A stretch of 64,000 nucleotides of DNA, taken from contig NZ_QJTC01000008.1 in assembly GCF_003217575.1 (NCBI RefSeq), positions 1 through 64,000 on the forward strand. Direction: 5' to 3'. Each line of letters begins with the position of its first letter. Position 1 is the stretch's first letter. The notes below the pieces were generated by a model. The model searched no databases and was not told where the DNA came from. It was given only the letters and a program-made list of their open reading frames with translations. Positions 38,238 to 46,678 of the stretch are shown here, in pieces. The stretch comes from Xylophilus ampelinus (GTDB lineage Bacteria; Pseudomonadota; Gammaproteobacteria; Burkholderiales; Burkholderiaceae_C). A program made the position numbers and the translations under genes.

Positions 38238-38908
38238 TTGGCTTCCGTTTTCCGCTTGGTCACCACCGGTAGTTTGAGAACCGCCGCGGTGATACCGGTC
38301 GCCCATGCGGTGTATCCAGGGCCTGTGAAATGCTGGCCGTCGATCGTGGGCCATTGACCGGGTTGCGACATCGCTAGAGAGTCCACATAGGTGCAAGGTG
38401 CGCTGTTCTCGGAGATGAAGGCCCCTACTTGCTTGACCCGGTCGTAGTTCTTTCCGTACTTGCCGCCGGGTTGTCCCCAGCCAGGCCCGATCCAGGCGCA
38501 CTCGACGCCCGTTTTTGCGATGGCCCCGGTCAGGCGTTTGACTTGCTGCCAAGCCCATGTCGCAGGAAATTCCGGCTGTTTGTAGCCTGCCATGGTGTCG
38601 CCCATCACCACCAACACCAGATCTGGCTTGTCTCGTTGAATCAGCTCCGCCACGGCGGTCGTTCGGGCCGCTGGTCCGACCAAGGCTTTGACAGGCGATT
38701 TGCCATCGCGCTGGGCTCCTCCGCAGTTGCCGGGCGAACTTATTACCCAATCTGCAGGCTGTATTCCACAAAGGCCGATGGATTTAACTTTGGCCCCCTG
38801 CTGCATCAGATCGTCCTGCAGGGTGGTTATCAAATAGCCTGGAGTGGCCAGGTGGCTGTCTCCTATGACCAGGATGGTGAGGCCGAGCAGTGCTGAACCA
38901 ATTGCCAT
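38234..38908 (-). CDS. SGNH/GDSL-type protein, WssF-like
   Basis: The 224-residue protein starts with a hydrophobic segment (about 2-16) and carries the SGNH block I signature VIGDSHLATPGYL, a later VVMGDTM and a C-terminal DGQHFTGPGYTAWA block with the Asp-x-x-His pair. WssF of the Pseudomonas wss operon is a protein of this class thought to act with WssGHI in cellulose acetylation; the assignment rests on family and neighbourhood. It overlaps the wssG-like gene by four bases. The upstream 38909-39184 gap is AT-richer than its surroundings and holds a candidate operator at 39014. Confidence 0.72.
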   Translation of the reverse strand: MAIGSALLGLTILVIGDSHLATPGYLITTLQDDLMQQGAKVKSIGLCGIQPADWVISSPGNCGGAQRDGKSPVKALVGPAARTTAVAELIQRDKPDLVLVVMGDTMAGYKQPEFPATWAWQQVKRLTGAIAKTGVECAWIGPGWGQPGGKYGKNYDRVKQVGAFISENSAPCTYVDSLAMSQPGQWPTIDGQHFTGPGYTAWATGITAAVLKLPVVTKRKTEAK

Positions 38909-39013
38909 GTGGATTCTTTCAAAAAATCAGATTGCCAGGATGCGATGGTAAATATGCGTACATGTATTTCAATATCTCTTGCCATCACTTTGAACTGGAT
39001 TTTTTATTCTGTC

Positions 39014-39029
39014 TGTACGGTAGCGCACA
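39014..39029. promoter_or_regulatory. Candidate Crp/Fnr-type operator upstream of wssFG
   Basis: TGTACGGTAGCGCACA is, on the opposite strand, TGTGCGCTACCGTACA, differing only at its last base from the 16-bp site before regulator 3. It is near-palindromic and lies about 105 bp upstream of the wssF-like start. Confidence 0.5.
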
Positions 39030-39184
39030 CGGTCAAGACAATAGCGAAATTTCCGCATTAATTGGAAGATCCGATGCCGGCCCATTTTCTATAAATAGAA
39101 TGTGTACAGATTTCCCAACGCGCGCAACGCGACGCCACGCCGTGCTATCCAGATCATGGACCTGCAGCGCGGAAATGCAGTGCC

Positions 39185-39949
39185 TCAGTCGGCGTCGCGC
39201 AGCTCTTGCGGAATGCCGGTGGGTGCTTCGGCGGCATCTTCCACGTTCGAGACGAAGCCGCCTGCCGGATGGGCCCAGTGCCAGAGGCGCAGCGCCGCCT
39301 CGTCCACGCCCTGCTTCTTGAGCGCCGAGAACAGCTGCACCTCGCCGCCGCCGGCGTTGAGCCTGGCGATCTGCAGCGCCTTGGTGCCTTCCACCCGGGT
39401 GAGCTTGTCGGCCTTGGTGAGCAGCACCAGGAATTTCAGGCCCTCGGCCACGCGGGGGCGGATGACGTCGAGCAGAATCTCGTCGAGTTCGGTCAGACCG
39501 TGGCGCGGGTCGCAGAGCAGCACCACGCCGGTGAGGTTCTCGCGGGTGACCAGGTAGTTGGCCATCACCCGCTGCCAGCGCACCTTGTCGGCCTTGGGCA
39601 CGGCCGCGTAGCCGTAGCCGGGCAAGTCGGCCAGTACCGCGTCGTGTACGCCCTGCTTGCCTAGGCCAAACAGGTTGATGTGCTGGGTGCGGCCCGGTTT
39701 CTTGGAGGCGAAGGCCAGCTGTTTCTGCTGGGTGAGGGTGTTGATGCAGGTCGACTTGCCGGCGTTGGAGCGGCCGACGAAGGCGATCTCCGGCAGGTGC
39801 AGCGGCGGCAGGTGGTGGAGCTGGGCGGCGGTGGTCAGGAAGCGTGCGGTGTGCATCCAGCCCATGGCGGTCTTGCCGTCTGCAACAGGGGTCGGAACCG
39901 CGGCGGCGGGGGCGCTGTCGCCAGGGGAAACAGGGGGGGTATCGGTCAT
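39185..39949 (-). CDS. ysxC: Ribosome biogenesis GTP-binding protein YsxC/EngB
   Basis: The 254-residue protein is a TRAFAC GTPase of the YihA/YsxC/EngB family, needed for large ribosomal subunit assembly. G1 is GRSNAGKST, G3 is DLPGYGYA and G4 is LTKAD; the G2 region is KPGRTQHINLF. The N-terminal 28 residues are Pro/Ala-rich; MGWMHTARFL could be the true start, but ATG 39949 is kept. A run of seven G near 39933 lies in this N-terminal part and does not break the frame. It is divergent from the cytochrome c4 gene. Confidence 0.93.
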   Translation of the reverse strand: MTDTPPVSPGDSAPAAAVPTPVADGKTAMGWMHTARFLTTAAQLHHLPPLHLPEIAFVGRSNAGKSTCINTLTQQKQLAFASKKPGRTQHINLFGLGKQGVHDAVLADLPGYGYAAVPKADKVRWQRVMANYLVTRENLTGVVLLCDPRHGLTELDEILLDVIRPRVAEGLKFLVLLTKADKLTRVEGTKALQIARLNAGGGEVQLFSALKKQGVDEAALRLWHWAHPAGGFVSNVEDAAEAPTGIPQELRDAD

Positions 39950-40033
39950 GGCACGGGGTACGGAGCAGGGATTACCCCGGGAGGCACCATTGTAGAATCA
40001 CCAGGTTTTGCGCCCATAACACAGACCCTCGAT

Positions 40034-40777
40034 ATGAAGCTGCTTGCCTCCTTGCTGACCGCTGCTGCGCTGGCGGTGTCTGCTTTTCCGGTCGTGGCCG
40101 CAGATGCGGCGCCCACCAGCGCGGGTGCTCCTGCAGGGGCGGCGGCCAACGGCGATGCGCCCTCGGTGGGCGCACCGGTCGGTACCGCCTTGGCAGCCGC
40201 GCCGGCACCGGTGCCCACCGCCGGCGCGGCACGTGCCAAGCCCGACCTGGCGCAGGGCGAGGCCAAGTACACTGCGGTCTGCGCCGCCTGCCACGGTGCC
40301 GACGGCAACTCGTCTGTGCCGGCCCAGCCCAAGCTGGCCGCGCAGCACCCCGAGTACCTGGTCAAGCAGCTCCAGGAGTTCAAGGAAGGCAAGCGCAAGA
40401 ACCCGATCATGCAGGGCTTCGCAGCGCAGCTGAGCGATGCCGAGATGCGCAACATTGCCTACTGGCTGACCGCCAAGGCCGGCAAGCCCGGCTTCGCCAA
40501 GGACAAGGCGCTGGTCGCGGTCGGCGAGAAGATCTACCGCGGCGGCATCGCCGACCGTGCGGTGCCGGCTTGCGCTAGCTGCCACAGCCCCAACGGCGCC
40601 GGCATTCCGTCGCAGTATCCGCGCCTGTCGGGCCAGCATGCCGACTACACCGCCGCCCAACTGGTCGCCTTCCGCGGCGGCGTGCGCAACAACAACGCGG
40701 TGATGCACGGCGTCGCCGCCAAGCTCAACGACCGCGAAATCAAGGCCTTGGGCGACTACATCGCCGGCCTGCGCTGA
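40034..40777 (+). CDS. Cytochrome c4, dihaem
   Basis: The 247-residue protein has a signal peptide (ending about residue 23, VVAADA), an Ala/Pro-rich linker and two c-type haem domains. The first haem site is C83-AA-C86-H87 and the second C180-AS-C183-H184. Methionines in IMQGFAAQLS and VMHGVAAKLN are the likely distal ligands. Cytochrome c4 carries electrons in the periplasm to terminal oxidases. The ATG at 40034 gives the signal peptide directly. The next genes encode the system II machinery that attaches haem to such proteins. The stop codon overlaps the start of an inverted repeat (40776-40896), and a terminator follows. Confidence 0.92.
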   Translation: MKLLASLLTAAALAVSAFPVVAADAAPTSAGAPAGAAANGDAPSVGAPVGTALAAAPAPVPTAGAARAKPDLAQGEAKYTAVCAACHGADGNSSVPAQPKLAAQHPEYLVKQLQEFKEGKRKNPIMQGFAAQLSDAEMRNIAYWLTAKAGKPGFAKDKALVAVGEKIYRGGIADRAVPACASCHSPNGAGIPSQYPRLSGQHADYTAAQLVAFRGGVRNNNAVMHGVAAKLNDREIKALGDYIAGLR

Positions 40778-40896
40778 AGATGTGAGAGAACCTACTGCGC
40801 AACCCGATTGCGCAGCTCCGGTCCTCACCGTACCGAAGTACGGCTCCGGTCCTCGCTGCACACTCGGGCTGCTCGCTACGGTTCTTTCACATCTTC
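40776..40896. repeat. Palindromic element overlapping the cytochrome c4 stop codon
   Basis: The ends GAAGATGTGAGAGAACC and GGTTCTTTCACATCTTC are inverted repeats with a single mismatch, 87 bp apart. The left end includes two bases of the TGA stop. The interior has two copies of CTCCGGTCCTC. Its sequence is unrelated to the TTAGAGC elements, but its position is alike. Confidence 0.7.
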
Positions 40897-40937
40897 GGCT
40901 CAGTTTCTGAACCAAAGAACCCACAGCACTCCAAGAA

Positions 40938-40975
40938 GGGCGGGCCGATCCTCCAGAGGATGGCCCGCCCTTTTT
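40938..40975 (+). terminator. Rho-independent terminator after cytochrome c4
   Basis: GGGCGGGCC pairs with GGCCCGCCC, extended by an inner ATCCT/AGGAT stem, and is followed by five T. It separates cytochrome c4 from resB, so the latter likely has its own promoter. Confidence 0.88.
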
Positions 40976-41039
40976 GCTGGCACCTCGGCGGCCTTTTTCC
41001 TTCCCACTTTCCCCGAACCGGCCACCCGCTCCACCGACC

Positions 41040-43217
41040 ATGTCTGTCTCGACCCACGGTATCCGCGTCCATACCGGCTCGCATGCCCTGCGTGCGGGGC
41101 TGGAGCTGCTGTCGTCGATGCGCTTCGCGATCTCGCTGCTGACGGTGATCTGCATCGCCTCGGTGATCGGCACGGTGCTGTTGCAGCAGCAGCCCTACGG
41201 CAACTACGTCAACCAGTTCGGGCCGTTCTGGGCGCAGGTGTTCGATGCGGCGGGGCTCTATCGGGTCTACAGCGCCTGGTGGTTCCTGCTGATCCTGGCG
41301 TTCCTGGTGGTGAGCACCTCGCTGTGCATCGGCCGCAGCACGCCGCGCATCCTGGCCGACCTGAAGGTCTACAAGGAGAACATCCGCGAGCAGAGCTTGG
41401 GCGCCTTCGCCCAGCGGGCCGAGGCCGACCTGCCTGAGGCGCCCGAGGCCGCCGCCCGCCGCATCGGCGGCCTGCTGGCCGGCGGCGGCTGGCGGGTACG
41501 ACTGCAGGAGCGCAGCACCGCGGCCGGCACCGGCTGGATGGTGGCGGCCAAGGCGGGCGCGGCCCACAAGATCGGCTACATCGCGGCGCACAGCGCGATC
41601 GTGTTGGTCTGCATCGGCGGGCTGCTCGACGGCGACCTGGTGGTGCGCGCCCAGATGCTGCTGCACGGCAAGACGCCGTACGCCGGCGGCGGCATGATCG
41701 CCGACGTCGCGCCCCGGCACCGCCTCTCCGACAGCAACCCGACCTTCCGCGGCAACATCCTGGTCGCCGAGGGCACGCAGTCGAGCAATGCGATCCTGAA
41801 CCAGTCCGACGGCATCCTGGTGCAGGAGCTGCCCTTCTCGATCGAGCTGAAGAAGTTCATCGTCGACTACTACTCCACCGGCATGCCCAAGCTCTTCGCG
41901 AGCGAGGTGGTGATCCACGACAAGGCCACCGGCGAGGCGCATCCGGCCCGCATCGAGGTGAACCACCCGGCGAGCTTCCGGGGTGTCGAGATCTACCAGT
42001 CGAGCTTCGACGACGGCGGCTCGCGGGTGGTGCTTCAGGCGGTGCCGATGCATCCGGGCCGCGCCGCGGTCAAGCCCTTCGAGATCGAGGGCACGGTGGG
42101 CGGCTCGTCCGAACTGGCCGACGGCAGCGGCGGCGCGGCCGGCAAGATGACGCTGGAGTACACCGCGCTGCGCACCATCAACGTCGAGAACTTCGCCGGC
42201 GGCAAGGTCGGCGCGGGCAGCGTCGACGTGCGCAAGGTCGACCTGCGCTCGGCCATCGACGCGCGCCTGGGCGCGGCCAACAAGACGGTCACGCAGAAGG
42301 AGCTGCGCAATGTCGGCCCCAGCATCACTTATCGGCTGCGCGACGCGGCGGGCCAGGCGCGGGAGTTCCACAACTACATGCTGCCGGTCGACACCGGCGA
42401 CGGCGTGCCGGTGTTCCTGCTGGGCATGCGCGCCACGCCGGCCGAGGAGTTCCGCTACCTGCGCATTCCCGCCGACGAGAACGGCGCGATGGACGGCTTC
42501 CTGCGGCTGCACGCCGCGCTGGCCGACCCGGCGCGCCGCGCGGCGGCGGTGCAGCGCTACGCGACGCAGGCCGTCGATCCGGCGCGGCCCGAGCTGGGCA
42601 CGCAGCTGGCGCTGTCGGCCGGCCGCGCGCTGGCGCTGTTCGCCGGCGACCCGGAGGCGGCCGAGGGTTCCGCCGCGCGCCAGGGCGGGCTGCAGGCGGT
42701 CTCCGATTTCATGGAAGCCAACGTGCCCGAGGCCGAGCGCGCCCGCGCCGGCGAGGTGCTGGTGCGCATCCTGAACGGCGCGCTGTTCGAGCTGGCCCAG
42801 GACACCCGCCGCGCCGCCGGCCAGGCGCCGCTGCCGGCCGACGACGCCACCCGCGGCTTCATGACCCAGGCGGTGCTCTCGCTCTCCGACATGGCGCTGT
42901 ACCCGGCGCCTATGGCTTTCCGGCTGCAGGACTTCACCCAGGTGCAGGCCAGCGTGTTCCAGGTGGCGCGGGCGCCGGGCAAGACGGTCGTCTACCTGGG
43001 CTGTGCCTTGCTGATCGTGGGCATCTTTGCGATGCTCTACGTGCGCGAGCGCCGGCTCTGGATCTGGGTCGCGCCGCGGGCCGGGGCCGCGCACGCGATG
43101 ATGGCGATGTCGTCCAACCGCAAGACGATGGACGGCGACCGCGAATTCGCCCACCTGCAGCAGAAGCTGCTCGGCACCACAGGGCCGCCGGAGCCCGACG
43201 CGCCGCCGCGCACCTAG
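41040..43217 (+). CDS. resB: System II cytochrome c biogenesis protein ResB
   Basis: The 725-residue protein is ResB-like, the membrane partner of CcsA/CcsB in system II cytochrome c maturation. It has an early membrane helix (FAISLLTVICIASVIGTVLLQ), a second one (WWFLLILAFLVVSTSLCIG), a third near residue 185, a very large periplasmic region, and a last helix (VVYLGCALLIVGIFAMLYV) before a cytoplasmic tail. The region about residues 480-600 is Ala/Arg-rich and variable. The ATG at 41040 begins MSVSTHGIRV. The ccsB gene follows after 31 bp. Together they deliver and attach haem to apocytochromes such as the adjacent c4. Confidence 0.92.
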   Translation: MSVSTHGIRVHTGSHALRAGLELLSSMRFAISLLTVICIASVIGTVLLQQQPYGNYVNQFGPFWAQVFDAAGLYRVYSAWWFLLILAFLVVSTSLCIGRSTPRILADLKVYKENIREQSLGAFAQRAEADLPEAPEAAARRIGGLLAGGGWRVRLQERSTAAGTGWMVAAKAGAAHKIGYIAAHSAIVLVCIGGLLDGDLVVRAQMLLHGKTPYAGGGMIADVAPRHRLSDSNPTFRGNILVAEGTQSSNAILNQSDGILVQELPFSIELKKFIVDYYSTGMPKLFASEVVIHDKATGEAHPARIEVNHPASFRGVEIYQSSFDDGGSRVVLQAVPMHPGRAAVKPFEIEGTVGGSSELADGSGGAAGKMTLEYTALRTINVENFAGGKVGAGSVDVRKVDLRSAIDARLGAANKTVTQKELRNVGPSITYRLRDAAGQAREFHNYMLPVDTGDGVPVFLLGMRATPAEEFRYLRIPADENGAMDGFLRLHAALADPARRAAAVQRYATQAVDPARPELGTQLALSAGRALALFAGDPEAAEGSAARQGGLQAVSDFMEANVPEAERARAGEVLVRILNGALFELAQDTRRAAGQAPLPADDATRGFMTQAVLSLSDMALYPAPMAFRLQDFTQVQASVFQVARAPGKTVVYLGCALLIVGIFAMLYVRERRLWIWVAPRAGAAHAMMAMSSNRKTMDGDREFAHLQQKLLGTTGPPEPDAPPRT

Positions 43218-43248
43218 CGAACGACACAAGACACGAGAAGGCCCCCCG

Positions 43249-44631
43249 ATGAACACCGCCACCATCGCCACCGCGCCTGCAGGCACCGCATCCGCACACC
43301 GGACGGAAACACTGCACGAAGGCTTCTGGAGCCGCCGCAGCGCGCTCGACTGGGTCTTCGCCGCTCTGGTCGCCGCGGGCGGCGCCTTCGCCTTCCTGCG
43401 CTACGGCGGCTTCATGGACGTCTACGAGAAGGCGATCCTGGTCTGTTGCGCGCCGGCCGCCGTCTGGCTCGGCTGGTTCTGGCGGCCGCTTCGGCTGCTG
43501 ATGGTGGGCGCGGCGGCGCTGGCGCTGTTGGGCATCGTGTCCTACCAGGTCGACGGGCAGGGCAGCCTGGCGCGGGCCGACAGCGTGTTCTGGCTCAAGT
43601 ACTTCCTCTCCAGCCAGTCGGCGATCTTGTGGACGAGCATGCTGTTCTTCATGAGCACCGTCCTCTACTGGATCGGTATGGTCTCGCGCGGCGAGGGTGC
43701 GACGCTCTCGCTGCTGGGGTCGCGCATCGCCTGGGCCGGTGTGACGATGGCCCTGGTCGGCACTCTGGTGCGCTGGTACGAGAGCTACTTGATCGGCGCC
43801 GACGTGGGCCACATCCCGGTCAGCAACCTGTACGAGGTCTTCGTGCTGTTCTGCTGGCTCACCACCACCTTCTACCTGTACTACGAAGACCAGTACCGGA
43901 CCCGCTCGCTCGGCGCCTTCGTGATGCTGGTGGTGAGCGCGGCGGTCGGCTTCCTGCTCTGGTACACGGTTGTGCGCGAGGCCCACGAGATCCAGCCGCT
44001 GGTGCCGGCGCTCAAGAGCTGGTGGATGAAGCTGCACGTGCCCGCCAACTTCATCGGCTACGGCACCTTCGCGATGGCGGCGATGGTCGCGTTCGCCTAC
44101 CTGATCAAGCAGCAGGCGGGCCTGTCTCCCGCGGAACAGCACTGGTACAAGCTGGCGCCGCTGTGGGCACTGGGCGTGGTGCTGTGCTTCGAGCCGATCG
44201 TGTTCCGCAAGACGGTGTCGGAGCCGGGCGGCGGCTACTGGGCGGTGTATTTCGGTGTCTCGGCGCTGATCGTGGCCGGCATCCTGCTGGGCCGACAGCG
44301 CATCGCCGCCAAGCTGCCGGCCCTGCCGGTGCTGGAAGACGTGATGTACAAGTCGATCGCGGTCGGCTTCGCCTTCTTCACCATCGCGACCGTGCTGGGC
44401 GCCCTGTGGGCGGCCGAGGCCTGGGGCGGCTACTGGAGCTGGGACCCGAAGGAGACCTGGGCGCTGATCGTCTGGCTCAACTACGCCGCCTGGCTGCACA
44501 TGCGGCTGATGAAGGGCATGCGCGGCGCGATCTCGGCGTGGTGGGCGCTGGTGGGCCTGGCGGTGACCACCTTCGCGTTCCTCGGCGTCAACATGTTCCT
44601 GAGCGGATTGCACAGCTACGGAACGCTTTAG
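43249..44631 (+). CDS. ccsB: System II cytochrome c synthetase subunit CcsB (CcsA/CcmC/CcmF superfamily)
   Basis: The 460-residue polytopic protein carries the haem-handling tryptophan-rich motif WGGYWSWDPKETWALIVW and flanking conserved histidines (LHVPANFIGYG, then HMRLMKGMRG). This marks the CcsA/CcsB synthetase of system II. About a dozen hydrophobic segments are visible. GAGAAGG precedes the ATG at 43249. It follows resB closely, and the two probably form one complex at the periplasmic side of the inner membrane. No frameshift or missing motif is seen. Confidence 0.93.
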   Translation: MNTATIATAPAGTASAHRTETLHEGFWSRRSALDWVFAALVAAGGAFAFLRYGGFMDVYEKAILVCCAPAAVWLGWFWRPLRLLMVGAAALALLGIVSYQVDGQGSLARADSVFWLKYFLSSQSAILWTSMLFFMSTVLYWIGMVSRGEGATLSLLGSRIAWAGVTMALVGTLVRWYESYLIGADVGHIPVSNLYEVFVLFCWLTTTFYLYYEDQYRTRSLGAFVMLVVSAAVGFLLWYTVVREAHEIQPLVPALKSWWMKLHVPANFIGYGTFAMAAMVAFAYLIKQQAGLSPAEQHWYKLAPLWALGVVLCFEPIVFRKTVSEPGGGYWAVYFGVSALIVAGILLGRQRIAAKLPALPVLEDVMYKSIAVGFAFFTIATVLGALWAAEAWGGYWSWDPKETWALIVWLNYAAWLHMRLMKGMRGAISAWWALVGLAVTTFAFLGVNMFLSGLHSYGTL

Positions 44632-44744
44632 CCCCGGGCCGCTCGAACCGTTGGAAACACGCTGAAACCGCCCTGGCGGCCGGCGCGTAGAACCTCATGG
44701 CTGCAGGCCCTCCGCCTGCGCCCCTATCGATAACAAGGCCTTCC

Positions 44745-45749
44745 ATGCCCCTCCGATCTTCCTCATCCTCCTCCGGCTTCGACCATCCCCGTTCCAGTGA
44801 GATCACCCCCCGCGCCGTCTACGAAGACCGCCGCAAGATGATGAAGCTGCTGGCCGGCGGTGCCGCCGGCGGCGCGCTGGCCGCCTGGGCCGGCCGCGAG
44901 GCGCTGGCCCAGACGGCCGCGCCCGGCAAGCTGGCGCCTCTGCCCGGCGCCAAGTCGTCGGTGGCCGGCGCGATGGCGATGGAGAAGGTGACCGACTACA
45001 AGGACGCCTCCACCTACAACAATTTCTACGAGTTCGGCACCGACAAGGCCGACCCGGCCAAGAACGCCCACACCCTGCAGACGAAACCCTGGACCGTCGA
45101 GATCGAGGGCCTGGTCAAGAAGCCGGGCAAGTACGGCATCGAGGACCTGCTCAAGCTCAGCGCCCAGGAAGAGCGAATCTACCGTCTGCGCTGCGTCGAA
45201 GGCTGGTCGATGGTGATTCCGTGGATCGGCTACTCGCTGGCCGAGCTGATCAAGAAGGTCGAGCCGCAGCCCGGCGCCAAGTTCGTCGAGTTCGTCACCC
45301 TGGCCGACAAGAAGACCATGCCCTACGTCGGCTCCGCGGTACTCGACTGGCCCTACACCGAAGGCCTGCGGATGGACGAAGCGATGCATCCGCTGACCCT
45401 GCTGTCCTTCGGCATGTACGGCGAGGTGCTGCCCAACCAGAACGGGGCGCCGGTGCGGCTGGTGGTGCCGTGGAAGTACGGGTTCAAGTCGGCCAAGTCG
45501 ATCGTCAAGATCCGCTTCACCGACAAGGAGCCGTCCACCGCCTGGAACAAGGCCGCGGCCAACGAGTACGGCTTCTATTCCAACGTGAACCCGAACGTCG
45601 ACCATCCGCGCTGGAGCCAGGCGTCGGAGCGGCGCATCGGCGACGGCGGCGGCCTCTTCGCCAAGCGCCGCAAGACCGAGATGTTCAACGGCTACGAGGC
45701 GCAGGTGGGCCAGCTCTATGCCGGCATGGACCTGAAGAAGAACTTCTAA
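44745..45749 (+). CDS. msrP: Protein-methionine-sulfoxide reductase catalytic subunit MsrP
   Basis: The 334-residue protein is a Tat-exported molybdopterin enzyme that repairs oxidised methionines in periplasmic proteins. The Tat-like signal contains [16 protein letters not shown]. The molybdenum ligand is C150 in [25 protein letters not shown] and [14 protein letters not shown] are other family blocks. The ATG at 44745 gives a fitting signal peptide; an ATG 48 bases earlier is possible. msrQ follows after 151 bp that hold a dispersed repeat beginning at the stop. MsrQ supplies electrons, so the two act together. Confidence 0.93.
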   Translation: MPLRSSSSSSGFDHPRSSEITPRAVYEDRRKMMKLLAGGAAGGALAAWAGREALAQTAAPGKLAPLPGAKSSVAGAMAMEKVTDYKDASTYNNFYEFGTDKADPAKNAHTLQTKPWTVEIEGLVKKPGKYGIEDLLKLSAQEERIYRLRCVEGWSMVIPWIGYSLAELIKKVEPQPGAKFVEFVTLADKKTMPYVGSAVLDWPYTEGLRMDEAMHPLTLLSFGMYGEVLPNQNGAPVRLVVPWKYGFKSAKSIVKIRFTDKEPSTAWNKAAANEYGFYSNVNPNVDHPRWSQASERRIGDGGGLFAKRRKTEMFNGYEAQVGQLYAGMDLKKNF

Positions 45750-45846
45750 AGGCTGAGCCCACCCCAGGCTGCGCACTGCGTGTCTTCGCGTCCCCCTGCT
45801 AGGGGCAACACCAGCAGCCCGGCAAAGCCGGTTCTGCGGTGTTCGT
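45750..45846 (+). repeat. Dispersed GC-rich 3' repeat, copy B
   Basis: Beginning at the msrP stop, this carries CACCCCAGGCTGCGCACTGC, GTGTCTTCGC, CCCCCTGCTAGGGGCAACAC and CCCGGCAAAGCCGG. These blocks recur in the same order downstream of mrcA (on the other strand) and of the second acyltransferase. It splits msrP from msrQ. Confidence 0.75.
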
Positions 45847-45900
45847 TGAAAAAGATCGCGGCGCCTGCAACGGTGGGTCGCCCGCAAAACGACTGTCTCC

Positions 45901-46551
45901 ATGAACAAGCTGCTTTTGCACCCCGCGGCCAAGCCGGTCGTGTTCCTGCTGTGCCTGCTGCCCTTCGCATGGCTGGCCTACGGAGCTTTCGCCGACACGC
46001 TGGGTGCCAACCCGGCCGAGGCATTGATCCGCGCCACCGGCGACTGGACGCTGCGCTTCATCTGCATCGTGCTGGCCGTCACCCCGCTGCGGGTGATCAG
46101 CAAGTGGAATGGCCTTGCGCGCTACCGGCGGATGCTGGGGCTCTTCGCTTATTTCTACGTGGCGGTGCACCTGCTCTGCTATGCCTGGTTCGACATGGGC
46201 TTCGACGTGTCCGGGATCGCCAAGGACATCGCCAAGCGGCCGTTCATCCTGGTCGGCTTCGCCGCCTTCGTGCTGCTGACGCCGCTGGCCGCCACCTCGT
46301 TCAACCGGGCGATCAAGGCGCTGGGCGGCAAGCACTGGCAGGCGCTGCACAAGCTGGTCTACCTGATCGCCGGTTTGGGGCTGCTCCACTTCTTCTGGAT
46401 GCGGGCCGGCAAGAACAACTTCGACGAGGTGTTCGTCTACGCGGCGATCATCGCCGTGCTGCTGGGATTCCGGGTGGTGCAGGCTCTGCGCAAGCGGGCG
46501 GCACGGCAGTCGGTTGCCACGGCTGCGCCCGCCGCCGCTATTCGAAAATGA
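45901..46551 (+). CDS. msrQ: Protein-methionine-sulfoxide reductase haem-binding subunit MsrQ
   Basis: The 216-residue membrane protein belongs to the MsrQ (YedZ) family of haem b proteins that pass electrons from the quinone pool to MsrP. Five to six hydrophobic segments are visible. Candidate haem-ligand histidines lie in YVAVHLLCY, ALHKLVYL and LLHFFW. The ATG at 45901 begins MNKLLLHPAAKPVV, typical of the family. Its stop codon lies within a short palindrome (46537-46555). The partner msrP lies upstream across a repeat. Confidence 0.92.
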   Translation: MNKLLLHPAAKPVVFLLCLLPFAWLAYGAFADTLGANPAEALIRATGDWTLRFICIVLAVTPLRVISKWNGLARYRRMLGLFAYFYVAVHLLCYAWFDMGFDVSGIAKDIAKRPFILVGFAAFVLLTPLAATSFNRAIKALGGKHWQALHKLVYLIAGLGLLHFFWMRAGKNNFDEVFVYAAIIAVLLGFRVVQALRKRAARQSVATAAPAAAIRK

Positions 46552-46555
46552 TAGC
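46537..46555. repeat. Short AT-rich palindrome spanning the msrQ stop codon
   Basis: GCTATTCGAAAATGATAGC contains the TGA stop of msrQ. It belongs to the GCTAT...ATAGC palindrome family also seen at 4798, 19843 and 46626. Confidence 0.6.
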
Positions 46556-46625
46556 AGCAGGGCGGCGTGCAGCGCGGCTTCGCGGTAGATAAGTGCCGGA
46601 AGTCTGCGTTGCACGCCGGCATCTT

Positions 46626-46642
46626 GCTATCTAATCCATAGC
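46626..46642. repeat. Short AT-rich palindrome between msrQ and lysA
   Basis: GCTATCTAATCCATAGC lies 36 bp beyond the lysA stop on the minus strand, in the convergent gap. It is a fourth clear member of the family. Confidence 0.58.
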
Positions 46643-46678
46643 GCTCGCTAGCGGCAAGCGCCTGGGATCGGCTCTCGG

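Noticed and set aside
39926..39934. Run of seven G near the ysxC start as a phase-variable tract
   Set aside because: The frame is intact, and the Pro-rich N-terminus may lie upstream of the real start, so no switch is supported.
40797..40880. Possible tRNA or small RNA after cytochrome c4
   Set aside because: The stretch folds only as the inside of the inverted repeat; no cloverleaf or anticodon arm can be drawn.
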